Part shown: piece after piece, positions 26,996-35,495 of the stretch
Position numbering within the stretch: position 1 is the stretch's first letter
How the letters are laid out: every line of letters starts with the position of its first letter
Assembly (NCBI GenBank): GCA_002493515.1
Contig: DKYZ01000084.1
Location: 1-64,000, forward strand
DNA from: Porphyromonadaceae bacterium UBA7087
GTDB taxonomy: Bacteria; Bacteroidota; Bacteroidia; Bacteroidales; Muribaculaceae
DNA length: 64,000 bases
Direction of reading: 5' to 3'
Position numbers and translations under genes: made by a program
The notes under the pieces: model-generated
Database searches by the model: none
What the model saw: only the letters and a program-made list of their open reading frames with translations
Told to the model about the DNA's origin: nothing

Positions 26996-27694
26996 ATGAA
27001 ACCGTTTTACCCACTGCTTCTGTCATTCGCTCTCGTGCCGGGCGTGTCATATGCGCAGAGAAATGACACCCAGTCTATCGGTTTCTCCATGGGAGGGCCT
27101 GTATATCCCTTGTCAAAAGGGAGCCATATATCTACAATGGGCATATTCGGAATTTCTTACTCCCGGAACATCAAGCCGACCTGGCAGCTATGTGGAAAAA
27201 TCGAGTCGACAAACTGGGTTTATGAAATCGGAGACGACTGGAAATACCCGATAACGTTAGGATCGGATGAGGATTCCCCCCTGACATTCCATCAGTTCGC
27301 AATCGAACCCCAGATCGGAGCAAGATATTGTCTGACATACAAGAAATTCAGCTTCATGCCGGGAGTCTTCATCGGGTTGGAGATACCGTTCAGGTCAAGA
27401 AAGACACTCTATGTCAAGGATTACGGTTCAAGCGAAATATACAGGAATATCTCCCGGTTCGAAAACAACAGGGTTGCGCCAACCATATCGGCATATCTGA
27501 GGTTCTCTTTGCGTTGCAGCCGGTGTATTTCCCTCGCTCTTGAGGCCGGCTACCACCAGTCGTTCGCCAGAAGAGAGTTCTCATCCACAGTGACTCCGCT
27601 TTTCAGACCGGAGGATGTGGTCAGCACGATAACAGCCACAAAAACCGATATCCTGCGAATCCCTGTCGCTCTTAGCCTCGATATTCATCTATAA
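26996..27694 (+). CDS. exported outer-membrane-barrel-like hypothetical protein
   Basis: 232 residues with signal peptide MKPFYPLLLSFALVPGVSYAQ (cleavage near 21) and many short amphipathic strands (FSMGGPVYPLSK, FGISYSRNIKPTWQLCGKI, FEIQPQ-like), ending in SLDIHL. This suggests an 8-10-stranded outer-membrane barrel of unknown function. Likely co-transcribed with the lipoprotein fragment(s) 4 bases upstream. Confidence 0.65.
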   Translation: MKPFYPLLLSFALVPGVSYAQRNDTQSIGFSMGGPVYPLSKGSHISTMGIFGISYSRNIKPTWQLCGKIESTNWVYEIGDDWKYPITLGSDEDSPLTFHQFAIEPQIGARYCLTYKKFSFMPGVFIGLEIPFRSRKTLYVKDYGSSEIYRNISRFENNRVAPTISAYLRFSLRCSRCISLALEAGYHQSFARREFSSTVTPLFRPEDVVSTITATKTDILRIPVALSLDIHL

Positions 27695-27700
27695 ACATTT

Positions 27701-27732
27701 ACGGGGCTCCGGAATAGATTCCGAAGCCCCGT
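27701..27732. terminator. bidirectional hairpin terminator
   Basis: 15-base arms ACGGGGCTCCGGAAT / ATTCCGAAGCCCCGT with one mismatch and a 2-base spacer. Shared by the barrel gene (+) and the blaR-like gene (-). Confidence 0.85.
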
Positions 27733-27754
27733 AATATCGGTCTGGCACAATGTG

Positions 27755-29050
27755 TCAGTCAAGCTTGAACGACACAGGAAGGTTGAAGTAGCAGGCCACG
27801 GGCTTGCCGCCTACCTTTCCGGGAGACCATTTCGGCATATTCTTCACGACTCTCACGGCCTCTTTGTCAAGAGAAGGATGAACACCCTTCGCAACGGTGA
27901 CGTCACCAATGCGGCCATCCGCCTCGACGACAAACTTCACAACGACTCTGCCCTCTATCTTCTCCTTCTGGGCCTCTTCCGGATATTTCAAGTTCTTGCA
28001 CATAAAATCCATCATGGCTGTCATCCCTCCGGGATACTCCGGGAGAGTCTCCACTGCCGTATGTATCTTTTCCTCTTGCGAGGTAGCGCCATTTTCACTA
28101 ACTTTGCTCTCCGAAACGGCCGCGGCCACCGGAACACCGGCATCCGACGCATCACGAAGGGTTGTTGCCACGGCCGGTATGTCGGCCACGAGGAGCGCGG
28201 CGCCCAATGCCGGCACCAGCGCCAGCCCGCGCCAAAGGCTGCGGGACGATGGTTTTTTCTTACACATCATGGTGATTCTGTTTTTTAGTTTACTATGATT
28301 GAAGCTGTTGGCAACCGACGGGAATCTCTTGCCGACAGCTCTTTTTATCAACATCATCTGATAGCGGCGGCCATCAAAGCCTTCTCTCATCACGGCCTCG
28401 TCGGCCTCATACTCATGCACGGCCCTGAGCTCCTCGCGCATGAGCCATGACGCGGGGTTGAACCACTGCACCATGCACACTGCCTGGGCAAACATCAGGT
28501 CTATCCAATGGCAGGAGGCAAGATGACGGCTCTCATGGCTCAGCAATGCCCCCAGCGACTCATCGCCACTTTCATAGTCATCTCTCGACAGGATTATGTA
28601 ATGCTTCCAGCTGAATGGTGCAAGCGTATTATCGTTTGTGACAACCAGGGTCCACTCACCTCTCTCCATTTTCTCGCCTCTCTTTATCAAGGAATGCAAT
28701 CTGAAGTATGCCCCTATCCATCCTGCCGCCACGACTGCCATTCCTATGATCCAGATAAGCAGGGCAATCGACATTATTATGTACGAAACCGACGTTTCAC
28801 CATTTGCCGGTGTCACTGCCGCCGCGAAATCGAAATTCACATCTATAACGCCGGTCTCCTTTGCCACTCCCAGATATTTCAACTGCCCTGTCAATGGGAA
28901 GAACAACAGACTGATGACATAAATGCCCAGTAGCGCCAAACGGTCATACCACAAAGGGCAGCGTCTGGCCATACACCATTTATATCCAAGATAAAGAACG
29001 GCAAGAACTATCGAGGAAGCGAGTGTGTAGGAGAATATCTGTCCGATCAT
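27755..29050 (-). CDS. BlaR1/MecR1-type M56 membrane peptidase with TonB C-terminal domain
   Basis: Membrane signal-transducing metallopeptidase expected to inactivate the neighbouring BlaI-type repressor. Four N-terminal helices (about 8-25, 37-55, 88-112, and one after the peptidase near 268-285). Zinc site HESRH at 172-176 with a further Glu in HEYEADEAV near 213. A C-terminal TonB-like domain from about 345 to 431 (YPEEAQKEKIEGRVVVKFVV...YFNLPVSFKLD) replaces the beta-lactam sensor of staphylococcal BlaR1. This architecture is common in Bacteroidetes; the signal is unknown. The start overlaps the repressor stop by 4 bases. Confidence 0.9.
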   Translation of the reverse strand: MIGQIFSYTLASSIVLAVLYLGYKWCMARRCPLWYDRLALLGIYVISLLFFPLTGQLKYLGVAKETGVIDVNFDFAAAVTPANGETSVSYIIMSIALLIWIIGMAVVAAGWIGAYFRLHSLIKRGEKMERGEWTLVVTNDNTLAPFSWKHYIILSRDDYESGDESLGALLSHESRHLASCHWIDLMFAQAVCMVQWFNPASWLMREELRAVHEYEADEAVMREGFDGRRYQMMLIKRAVGKRFPSVANSFNHSKLKNRITMMCKKKPSSRSLWRGLALVPALGAALLVADIPAVATTLRDASDAGVPVAAAVSESKVSENGATSQEEKIHTAVETLPEYPGGMTAMMDFMCKNLKYPEEAQKEKIEGRVVVKFVVEADGRIGDVTVAKGVHPSLDKEAVRVVKNMPKWSPGKVGGKPVACYFNLPVSFKLD

Positions 29051-29469
29051 ATCGAGCCTCCTTTCCTGTCCGAGTCATCCCGGGAGTCTACGTCCTTACC
29101 CTTCTCCACCATATCTATTATCTCCCTGAGTTCATCAACCGAGATCTTCTCCTCCTCCACCAACGCCGATACAATCTTCTTGTAGGAGTTGCTGAAATAA
29201 TTGGCTACCACATCCGCCAGGCTCTTTTCGCGAAAATCCTCCCGACGGGCCACCGCCCTGTAACGGTAGGTGGTTCCGAAGGCCTCATGCTCCACATATC
29301 CCTTGGACTCAAGATTCCTCACCGTGGTGGAGAGTGTGTTGAAATGCGGCTTGGGCTCATCGCTCAGCTCCACCATCTCACGCACAAAGAGGGGACCGTG
29401 TTCCCAGAGCATCTGCATTACGCTCCGCTCCCTTTCCGCAAGTATCGCCGGTTTCCTTCCTGCTTTCAT
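29047..29469 (-). CDS. BlaI/MecI/CopY family transcriptional repressor
   Basis: 140 residues: winged helix-turn-helix at about 10-80 (AERERSVMQMLWEHGPLFVREMV, then FNTLSTTVRNLESKGYVEHE) and a C-terminal dimerisation helix (DVVANYFSNSYKKIVSALVEEE). Dimeric repressor cleaved through the action of the M56 partner encoded directly downstream with 4 bases of overlap. A palindrome on its own promoter (29509..29536) suggests autorepression. The physiological inducer is unknown. Confidence 0.92.
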   Translation of the reverse strand: MKAGRKPAILAERERSVMQMLWEHGPLFVREMVELSDEPKPHFNTLSTTVRNLESKGYVEHEAFGTTYRYRAVARREDFREKSLADVVANYFSNSYKKIVSALVEEEKISVDELREIIDMVEKGKDVDSRDDSDRKGGSI

Positions 29470-29494
29470 ATCATTCGATTTAAGTTTGACACCG

Positions 29495-29536
29495 CAAATT
29501 TAGCAATTAATTGATTAGTTTTCAAACTATCCAATT
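29495..29536 (-). promoter_or_regulatory. blaI-like promoter with overlapping palindromic operator
   Basis: On the minus strand, -7 TAAATTTG (29495..29502) and -33 TTTG (29523..29526) are 20 bases apart. A 28-base palindrome (AATTGATTAGTTT, TC, AAACTATCCAATT; 11 of 13 pairs match) covers the -33 at 29509..29536. The 9-mer ATTAGTTTT recurs 20 bases further on (29534..29542). This is the layout expected for autorepression. Confidence 0.65.
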
Positions 29537-29643
29537 AGTTTTAATGTTAATAATTGTTAATTTGAGATATTTTATAGCACATGAGATATTTTTCAGCACG
29601 AAGGCATAGAAACCAAGAAGCGTTTTAGCCGACAAAACTTATT

Positions 29644-30327
29644 TTACAGCGAAGTAGCCGAAAGGATGTATCCTTTCTTCTTGATGGAGGTGATTGCGAC
29701 AGACGGGTCTGTCAGCAGTCGCCGGATATAGGTTATCTGGACGTTGAGGGCAAGGGAGTTGGAATAGCTCGCGTCACCCCATATCCTTTCAAGAATCAAG
29801 TCACGCTCTACCGGTTTCCCGAGATTTTCCGCCAGCATCTGCAAAATCTCGGTCTGGCGCACTGACAACGAATGTGTCTCTCCCTTAAAAGTCAAGGAAG
29901 ACAGATTTGGTCTGAAAACAGTTTCTCCAAGCTGATATTCGATATCCTGATCCACCGTCATGCTTTCGAACCGCTCATTGATTCTGGCAATCAGCTCCTC
30001 CGGATAGAAGGGTTTGGGAATGTAATCGTTTCCCTTCAGCGAAAAACCATGCAGACGGTCAACCTTGTCAGTGCGGTCGGTAAGAAAGAAGATTATCACC
30101 CGCTTATCCTTCTCGCGTATGATTCTTGCCATCTCGAAACCATTCAGCTCCGGCATATTGATGTCGAGCAATATAAGGTCGGGACGCTCCTCACGGTACA
30201 TCTCCAGCCCAACCTTGCCATTGTTTGCATATACGACGGCATAACCCTCTGCCTCGATAAAACGTTTGAGCAGCATCGAGTTCCTGAGGTCGTCGTCCAC
30301 CAAAAGTATCTTGATCGATTTCTTCAT
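29644..30327 (-). CDS. rprY: OmpR-family response regulator, RprY-like
   Basis: Start chosen at ATG 30327 (MKKSIKILLVDDDLRNSMLL); a TTG/ATG start 24 bases upstream is unlikely. Receiver domain about residues 5-118 with the phosphoacceptor Asp in LILLDINMPELNGFEM. C-terminal winged helix about 130-225 (SVRQTEILQMLAENLGKPVERDLILERIWGD). 227 residues. The start overlaps the end of the kinase gene by 4 bases. The name follows similarity to the Bacteroides RprXY system and is not proof of the same regulon. Confidence 0.88.
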   Translation of the reverse strand: MKKSIKILLVDDDLRNSMLLKRFIEAEGYAVVYANNGKVGLEMYREERPDLILLDINMPELNGFEMARIIREKDKRVIIFFLTDRTDKVDRLHGFSLKGNDYIPKPFYPEELIARINERFESMTVDQDIEYQLGETVFRPNLSSLTFKGETHSLSVRQTEILQMLAENLGKPVERDLILERIWGDASYSNSLALNVQITYIRRLLTDPSVAITSIKKKGYILSATSL

Positions 30328-31820
30328 TGCGGTAACGTTATTGTGAAGCAAGTGCCCCTCCCTTCAATACTTTCAACTGATATTTCCCCTCCGTGGGCCT
30401 CAATAAGAAGTTTTACATACGCCAGACCGAGACCCATGCCGGGCTGTTCACCAGCCGACGCCTTTCCCCGGTAGAAACGCTTGAATATATGCTTGATATC
30501 GCCGGACGGAATTCCGTTGCCGTTATCACTTACCATAAGCTCCACGAATCCCTCTCTCTCTCTTGCCGAAGCATTTATCTCCACAGACACCCCGGAATAT
30601 TTCACAGCATTCTCCACAAGATTATTCAAAATATTATAGAGGTGGGAACGGTCGGCAGAGACCACGAGCTCCCGGTCGATACCATTGCTGACCGTAACTT
30701 TCTTATCTGCCGGCGACACTATGGCAGATGCCACTGCCTCAAAAAGATCATGAAGATTGACGCTCTGGATGTTCAGGGGAATCTGCTCCACATTATTGAA
30801 AGTTATGTCGCGAAGCTTTGAGAAATAAGACGAAAGATTGTCGAGCGCATTGCGGGTCTCAGCCAGAATCTCTTTTCTCACCTGCGTGTCGCCCATCATC
30901 CGCTCGTTGTCAAGACCTGAGACACACATCTTCAGAGTGGAGATCGGGCGTTTCAGCTCATGTATCATGGTAGTGATGAAGCCATTGCGCATCCTGTCCA
31001 GGCGAGACAGTTTCAGAACCGTTGAGAATTGCAGCGCAAGGCAGACGATAAGCAGCACGGACACCAACAATGATATTATAAGCGTCTGCCACATTCCGGG
31101 CAGAACGTCAAGAGGATTGATTCTGCTTACGATAATGGCAGTAAGACCCTGCAACTGGGAATAGGGTATCGTCAGCGACACCTCGGGAGAAAATACCGAT
31201 TTATGATTCTCTATTTTGGTCCGCCAGATCGTGCTGTCGGCCTTATGCAAGGTTATGTCAGCCCTGATGCCCTCTTTTCTTAACAAAGAGTCGATTCCGT
31301 CGGCCCGGAACGGGCATTTCCGCTCGACATTCACATTATTCGTAGCGCTCCATGCCTCGTTTTCATCCCTGGCTCCGGAGGCATCAAATACCGCCGAGTC
31401 GGCTGGCTCTTCCATTTGTTGCTGGGCCAGCTCCGCCGCCTTCGCCTTCTGCTCAGCCGTCAGTGGCGTACCCGGCTCCAGACCGAGCAGCTCATGGGCC
31501 GAAAAGAGATATGTATATATTCTGGCAGTGCGGGTCGTCTTTACAGTATCCCCGTATTCCTGCTGTAGTGAGAATGCCGGCAAAGAGAAAGCATCGGCTC
31601 CGTTTCCTCCCTGCTTCAGAGAATCTGTTCGTGTGTTTGACGTCTTCTCACGAATTGACTTATAGTCGTCAACACACTTCAAAATCTTTTCTGTCAGATT
31701 ACGCTCATAGTCACTCAGCGCAAACTCATAGCGCCCATACAGCCAATAGACCTGCATCCCCAGGAATGCGAGGATAGCCACTATGGTGATTATGTATAAT
31801 GTCTTTATCCGTCTTTCCAT
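30324..31820 (-). CDS. rprX: sensor histidine kinase, RprX-like
   Basis: 498 residues. TM1 at about 9-29, a periplasmic sensor region to about 235, TM2 about 240-262. HisKA phosphoacceptor in FITTMIHELKRPISTLKM (His near 288), then the HATPase domain: N box LNNLVENAVKYS, G1 VSDNGNGIPSGD, F box, G2 GMGLGLAYVKLLIEAHGG. Phosphorylates the RprY-like regulator encoded with 4 bases of overlap. The start codon lies 5 bases after a -7 box, implying a leaderless mRNA. Confidence 0.92.
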   Translation of the reverse strand: MERRIKTLYIITIVAILAFLGMQVYWLYGRYEFALSDYERNLTEKILKCVDDYKSIREKTSNTRTDSLKQGGNGADAFSLPAFSLQQEYGDTVKTTRTARIYTYLFSAHELLGLEPGTPLTAEQKAKAAELAQQQMEEPADSAVFDASGARDENEAWSATNNVNVERKCPFRADGIDSLLRKEGIRADITLHKADSTIWRTKIENHKSVFSPEVSLTIPYSQLQGLTAIIVSRINPLDVLPGMWQTLIISLLVSVLLIVCLALQFSTVLKLSRLDRMRNGFITTMIHELKRPISTLKMCVSGLDNERMMGDTQVRKEILAETRNALDNLSSYFSKLRDITFNNVEQIPLNIQSVNLHDLFEAVASAIVSPADKKVTVSNGIDRELVVSADRSHLYNILNNLVENAVKYSGVSVEINASAREREGFVELMVSDNGNGIPSGDIKHIFKRFYRGKASAGEQPGMGLGLAYVKLLIEAHGGEISVESIEGRGTCFTITLPQ

Positions 31821-31824
31821 ACCG

Positions 31825-31832
31825 CAAAATTA
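31825..31832 (-). promoter_or_regulatory. -7 promoter box of the rprX-like gene, leaderless layout
   Basis: The minus strand reads TAATTTTG, then CGGT, then ATG, so the mRNA probably starts at or within two bases of the start codon. Confidence 0.6.
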
Positions 31833-31952
31833 CTAAAACACCGTCGATTATAATGCCTGTGTGCCAAGCTATTTTCTTGACAGTAATAATTTAGTAATAA
31901 TCCCATAATGTTTGAGTAATGATTATTTTCGGCGTGAGGGGAAATAACGGTG

Positions 31953-31960
31953 TAACTTTG
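31953..31960 (+). promoter_or_regulatory. -7 promoter box of the GLPGLI gene
   Basis: TAACTTTG, exact TAnnTTTG; predicted start near 31965 and leader about 30 bases. A GTG at 31965 in frame would sit at the transcription start and is not used as the start here. Confidence 0.65.
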
Positions 31961-31994
31961 CGGCGTGAAACAAAAACAACAAAATACCAACGAT

Positions 31995-32879
31995 ATGAAG
32001 AAAACATTTTTTATCCTCGCCCTAATGGCCGTCACGGCCACCATCACCACTGCCAGGACAGTGCGCCGACAGCTCAGCATCTTCCAGTCTTCCGTGCCGG
32101 AGACCGAGACTCTCGCTCCGGAGAACATGGAGTTTGTCTACGACTACCGCTTCTGCGTGGACACCACCGGAGCCTTGAAGGAGAACTATGACAGCGACAA
32201 CATGCTGCTCCAGATTGGTCCCGACGGCCTGTCGAAGTTTTCCAGCTACAAAAACCTCACCGTTGACTCAATTCTCATGCGCTCCACCCAGGAACAGATT
32301 GCGGACGCCGCCAAAGAAGGCAAACTCAGCACGGGCGAGTTCATGACAATCTTCAAGAACTATCCTGCGGCGGGAATACTCACCCACACCGAGAAGATAT
32401 GTCAGGACTGGTTCCGCTATGATGAGGAGATGCCCTCGCTCGACTGGGAACTGACCGACTCGGTCACAAACGTGCTCGGTTACGAGTGCCGAAGCGCGCG
32501 CTGCAATTACCGTGGCCGCAAGTGGACGGCGTTCTACACCGAGGATATTCCGTTGATGGACGGCCCATGGAAACTACACGGTCTTCCCGGCCTGATCATG
32601 AAGGCATCGGATGCGGACGGACATTACACATTCGAGTGCATCGGCATAAAATCGAAGGCAGACCGTCCCATCACCATATATAAGGTGCCGTTCAACAAGA
32701 CAGACCGGAAGGGTTATTATGACGCGAGACATCGCTACGAGGTAAATCCATATACCTACTATGAAGCGACCACAGGAGGGCATATTACCGTCACTGACGG
32801 AGCCGGCAACCCTACCCTCGACGCATATGATCCGATTGAATTGCCATACGACTATCTCGAAACAGACTGGAAGAAATGA
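31995..32879 (+). CDS. GLPGLI family protein
   Basis: Exported protein of 294 residues named for the motif seen here as WKLHGLPGLIMKASD. Signal peptide about 1-20 (KKTFFILALMAVTATITTA). Family function is unknown; it is nearly always encoded next to a carboxypeptidase-regulatory-domain outer-membrane barrel, as here, with 4 bases of overlap. Divergent from the rprX-like kinase, which might control it (inference). Confidence 0.88.
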   Translation: MKKTFFILALMAVTATITTARTVRRQLSIFQSSVPETETLAPENMEFVYDYRFCVDTTGALKENYDSDNMLLQIGPDGLSKFSSYKNLTVDSILMRSTQEQIADAAKEGKLSTGEFMTIFKNYPAAGILTHTEKICQDWFRYDEEMPSLDWELTDSVTNVLGYECRSARCNYRGRKWTAFYTEDIPLMDGPWKLHGLPGLIMKASDADGHYTFECIGIKSKADRPITIYKVPFNKTDRKGYYDARHRYEVNPYTYYEATTGGHITVTDGAGNPTLDAYDPIELPYDYLETDWKK

Positions 32880-35410
32880 ACAGATACAGTTTTTTCATAC
32901 TTTGCATGCTCCTCGGGCTGCTGTCGACCTCGGCAGCAGTGCCGGGTGAACTGCGCGGCATCGTTACAGACGCCGATACCGACGAACCCGTGGTCGGATG
33001 CATCGTGAAATCAAAAGGAGCCTTTACCTCCACCGATAAAGAAGGACGCTTTACCATAAGCCCTAAGGAAGGCGCAGACTCAGTGTCATTCCGCTTCATG
33101 GGCTATGAATCACGTTCCCTGCCCATAACCGCAGACTTCTCGTCCGTACGGCTGAAGCCGAAAGCCACACAGCTTAAGGATGTGATCGTGGAGGCTCCGG
33201 ATATTTACGCCAACGGGGATACTTTGGTATTCAATGTGGCGAAATACGCCAACGCAAAAGACAATGCCATCATCGACGTCATCAAGCGTCTTCCCGGCAT
33301 CAAGGTCGAGGAGGACGGCACAATTAAATATCAGGGGAAGCCTATCAATAAGTTCTATCTCGACGGCAATGACTTCATCGGCGGCCAGTATGGGCTTGCC
33401 ACCAACAATATCTCCCACAAGGATGTGGCCTCAGTTGAGGTGATGGAGAACCATCAGCCCGTGAAAGCCCTCGAAGGGATTGAATTCCCCGAGGAGGCCG
33501 GTATAAACCTGAAGCTGAAAGAGGATGCCCGAAGCCGCTGGGTAGGTGTGGCACAGGCTGCCGCCGGTATACAGCCGTTTCTTTACGACGGTTCGCTCTA
33601 CACCATGCGCATCGCTCCCAAAAATCAGAATATCATAACTCTCAAGGCTGACAACACCGGCTGGAATCCTGCAAACGAGATACAGGAACACGACTTCAGC
33701 GACATGTTCTCCTCAGACTACTCCCCGACCCTCTGGCCGGAATATATCTCAGCCGACATTATAGACGCTCCGCTTTCGGAGAAGCGTACCCGAGACAATC
33801 TTTCATGGCTTGCCAACGCTATTACGGCATGGAAGGCGGGCGACACATCGATGCGTATCATACTCAACTATATGGGTGACCGCCTCGATTATAATTCGGG
33901 GGTGACAACAGATTATTTCAGCGACCAGATACCTGCATTCATCCAGAATAACTCGCAACGGACGCAGACCCACGACGTTTCCGCCCAGTTCTATAGCGAG
34001 ACCAACAAGCGCGGCTATTTCCTGAAGGAGAAGCTTACCCTGTCAGGCATCTGGGAAAAGTCGAGCTCTGCCATCACCGGTTCGTTTGACCTCTCACAAC
34101 GCGTCAACCGAAAAAACTTATCGGCATGCAACGACCTGAAACTCGTGAAGCGCAACGACAAGAAACTCTTCACCCTGATTTCACGCAATTCATTCGAGCA
34201 TCATCCGGACCATCTTATTGTGGCCGCCATCGAAGATGCGGCACAGAGTCTCGCCACAACCGATTTCCGCAGCACAACGGAAACAAAATTCGGAAAACTA
34301 ACCCGTTTCTGGAAATATTATGTCTCCGCCGGTCTTGACCTCGACTACCACCGGATGAACTGCTCGCTTACCGGACTTGGAGAATTTGACAATGCCGGTA
34401 TCCATGAGGCATTCCTGTCAAATCTATATGCCACTCCGCAGGTGGATTATGAACGCAATGGATGGAGAGCATCCTTCACCATGCCGTTGAAATGGCTCCA
34501 TTACTCGGTAGCGGGACAGCACGACTACATCAACGCCTCGCCGCGACTATATCTGAAAAGACAGCTCTCGGCCAAGTCCGATTTCTCGGCTTCTGTCGCT
34601 TACCGTCTCGGCTCGCCGAAACCATATCTGAACATAACTGTGCCGGTACTTTCCGACTACCGCAATCTGTTCATAGCCGAAAACCCCGACAAATACTCGC
34701 AAGACGTTGCGGCAACAATCTCCTACCGCTATCGGAATCCGTTGAAGTCTCTGTTTTTCAATCTCTCGGCAACCTATAACCATAGCCGTAGCCAAATAAT
34801 GTCAAACCAATTGTTTGTCGGGGATTTCATCGTTTCAACTTATGCCGACCGGCTTTATCACGCCGACACCTGGTATGCAAAAGGTGGATTCAGCAAAGGG
34901 CTCGGACACAGCAAGATGGTTGTCGGTTGCGATATCGATGCCTCTGTCTCGTCGGCATCTTCCATGCGCGACAATTCCGTAATACCGTATCGCCAGTTGA
35001 CAGCAGGCCTGAAACCTTATTTCAAAGGGAGCATCTGCCGATGGCTCTCCGCAAACTATGAGGCAGCCTATGGTTTCTCAAGGCTCAAAATCGACAGCGA
35101 GACAAACGACTGTCATACCTTCCATCAAAACCTTTTCGCTACCATAATACCGAACGACCATGTTCAGTTCACTGTCAGTGCAGAACATTTCCTGACCCGT
35201 TTTCCCGAAGGAAACACCGCCAACCTCGTACTCCTTGACGCATCGGCGGTATGGCGTCTGAACGCAAAGGTACGCCTGTCGCTCACAGCCAACAACCTGC
35301 TCAACCGCCGCAATTACGAATACGTCAACTACGGCACCCTCTCCCGCTCCGAACACCGCTTCCAGCTCCGCCCCCGCAGCCTCCTCGCCTCCATCCAATA
35401 CCGTTTCTGA
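32876..35410 (+). CDS. outer-membrane beta-barrel protein with carboxypeptidase-regulatory-like domain (TonB-receptor-like)
   Basis: 844 residues: signal peptide about 1-22, CarboxypepD_reg-like domain about 25-95 (LRGIVTDADTDEPVVGCIV), a plug-like region about 100-205 (IDVIKRLPGIKVEEDGTIKYQGKPI, VASVEVMENHQPVKALEG), then a long barrel ending in ASIQYRF with terminal Phe for outer-membrane insertion. This is the standard partner of GLPGLI proteins; transported substrate unknown. Start codon overlaps the GLPGLI stop. Confidence 0.88.
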   Translation: MNRYSFFILCMLLGLLSTSAAVPGELRGIVTDADTDEPVVGCIVKSKGAFTSTDKEGRFTISPKEGADSVSFRFMGYESRSLPITADFSSVRLKPKATQLKDVIVEAPDIYANGDTLVFNVAKYANAKDNAIIDVIKRLPGIKVEEDGTIKYQGKPINKFYLDGNDFIGGQYGLATNNISHKDVASVEVMENHQPVKALEGIEFPEEAGINLKLKEDARSRWVGVAQAAAGIQPFLYDGSLYTMRIAPKNQNIITLKADNTGWNPANEIQEHDFSDMFSSDYSPTLWPEYISADIIDAPLSEKRTRDNLSWLANAITAWKAGDTSMRIILNYMGDRLDYNSGVTTDYFSDQIPAFIQNNSQRTQTHDVSAQFYSETNKRGYFLKEKLTLSGIWEKSSSAITGSFDLSQRVNRKNLSACNDLKLVKRNDKKLFTLISRNSFEHHPDHLIVAAIEDAAQSLATTDFRSTTETKFGKLTRFWKYYVSAGLDLDYHRMNCSLTGLGEFDNAGIHEAFLSNLYATPQVDYERNGWRASFTMPLKWLHYSVAGQHDYINASPRLYLKRQLSAKSDFSASVAYRLGSPKPYLNITVPVLSDYRNLFIAENPDKYSQDVAATISYRYRNPLKSLFFNLSATYNHSRSQIMSNQLFVGDFIVSTYADRLYHADTWYAKGGFSKGLGHSKMVVGCDIDASVSSASSMRDNSVIPYRQLTAGLKPYFKGSICRWLSANYEAAYGFSRLKIDSETNDCHTFHQNLFATIIPNDHVQFTVSAEHFLTRFPEGNTANLVLLDASAVWRLNAKVRLSLTANNLLNRRNYEYVNYGTLSRSEHRFQLRPRSLLASIQYRF

Positions 35411-35415
35411 CAAAC

Positions 35416-35435
35416 CAGGTTTCCGGCGGAACCTG
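35416..35435. terminator. weak hairpin between convergent genes
   Basis: CAGGTTTCC and GGAACCTG pair with one bulged T around GGC, without a long T-run. It is the only hairpin seen between the barrel gene and the RAYT gene. Confidence 0.35.
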
Positions 35436-35495
35436 ATATAATCATCCCTTGGCATGTCGAATTGATTCGTCATGTCGTATTTACCATAAATACGT

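Noticed and set aside
29543..29643. Small RNA or gene between blaI and rprY
   Set aside because: A/T-rich stretch without open frame, hairpin-plus-U or promoter pair.
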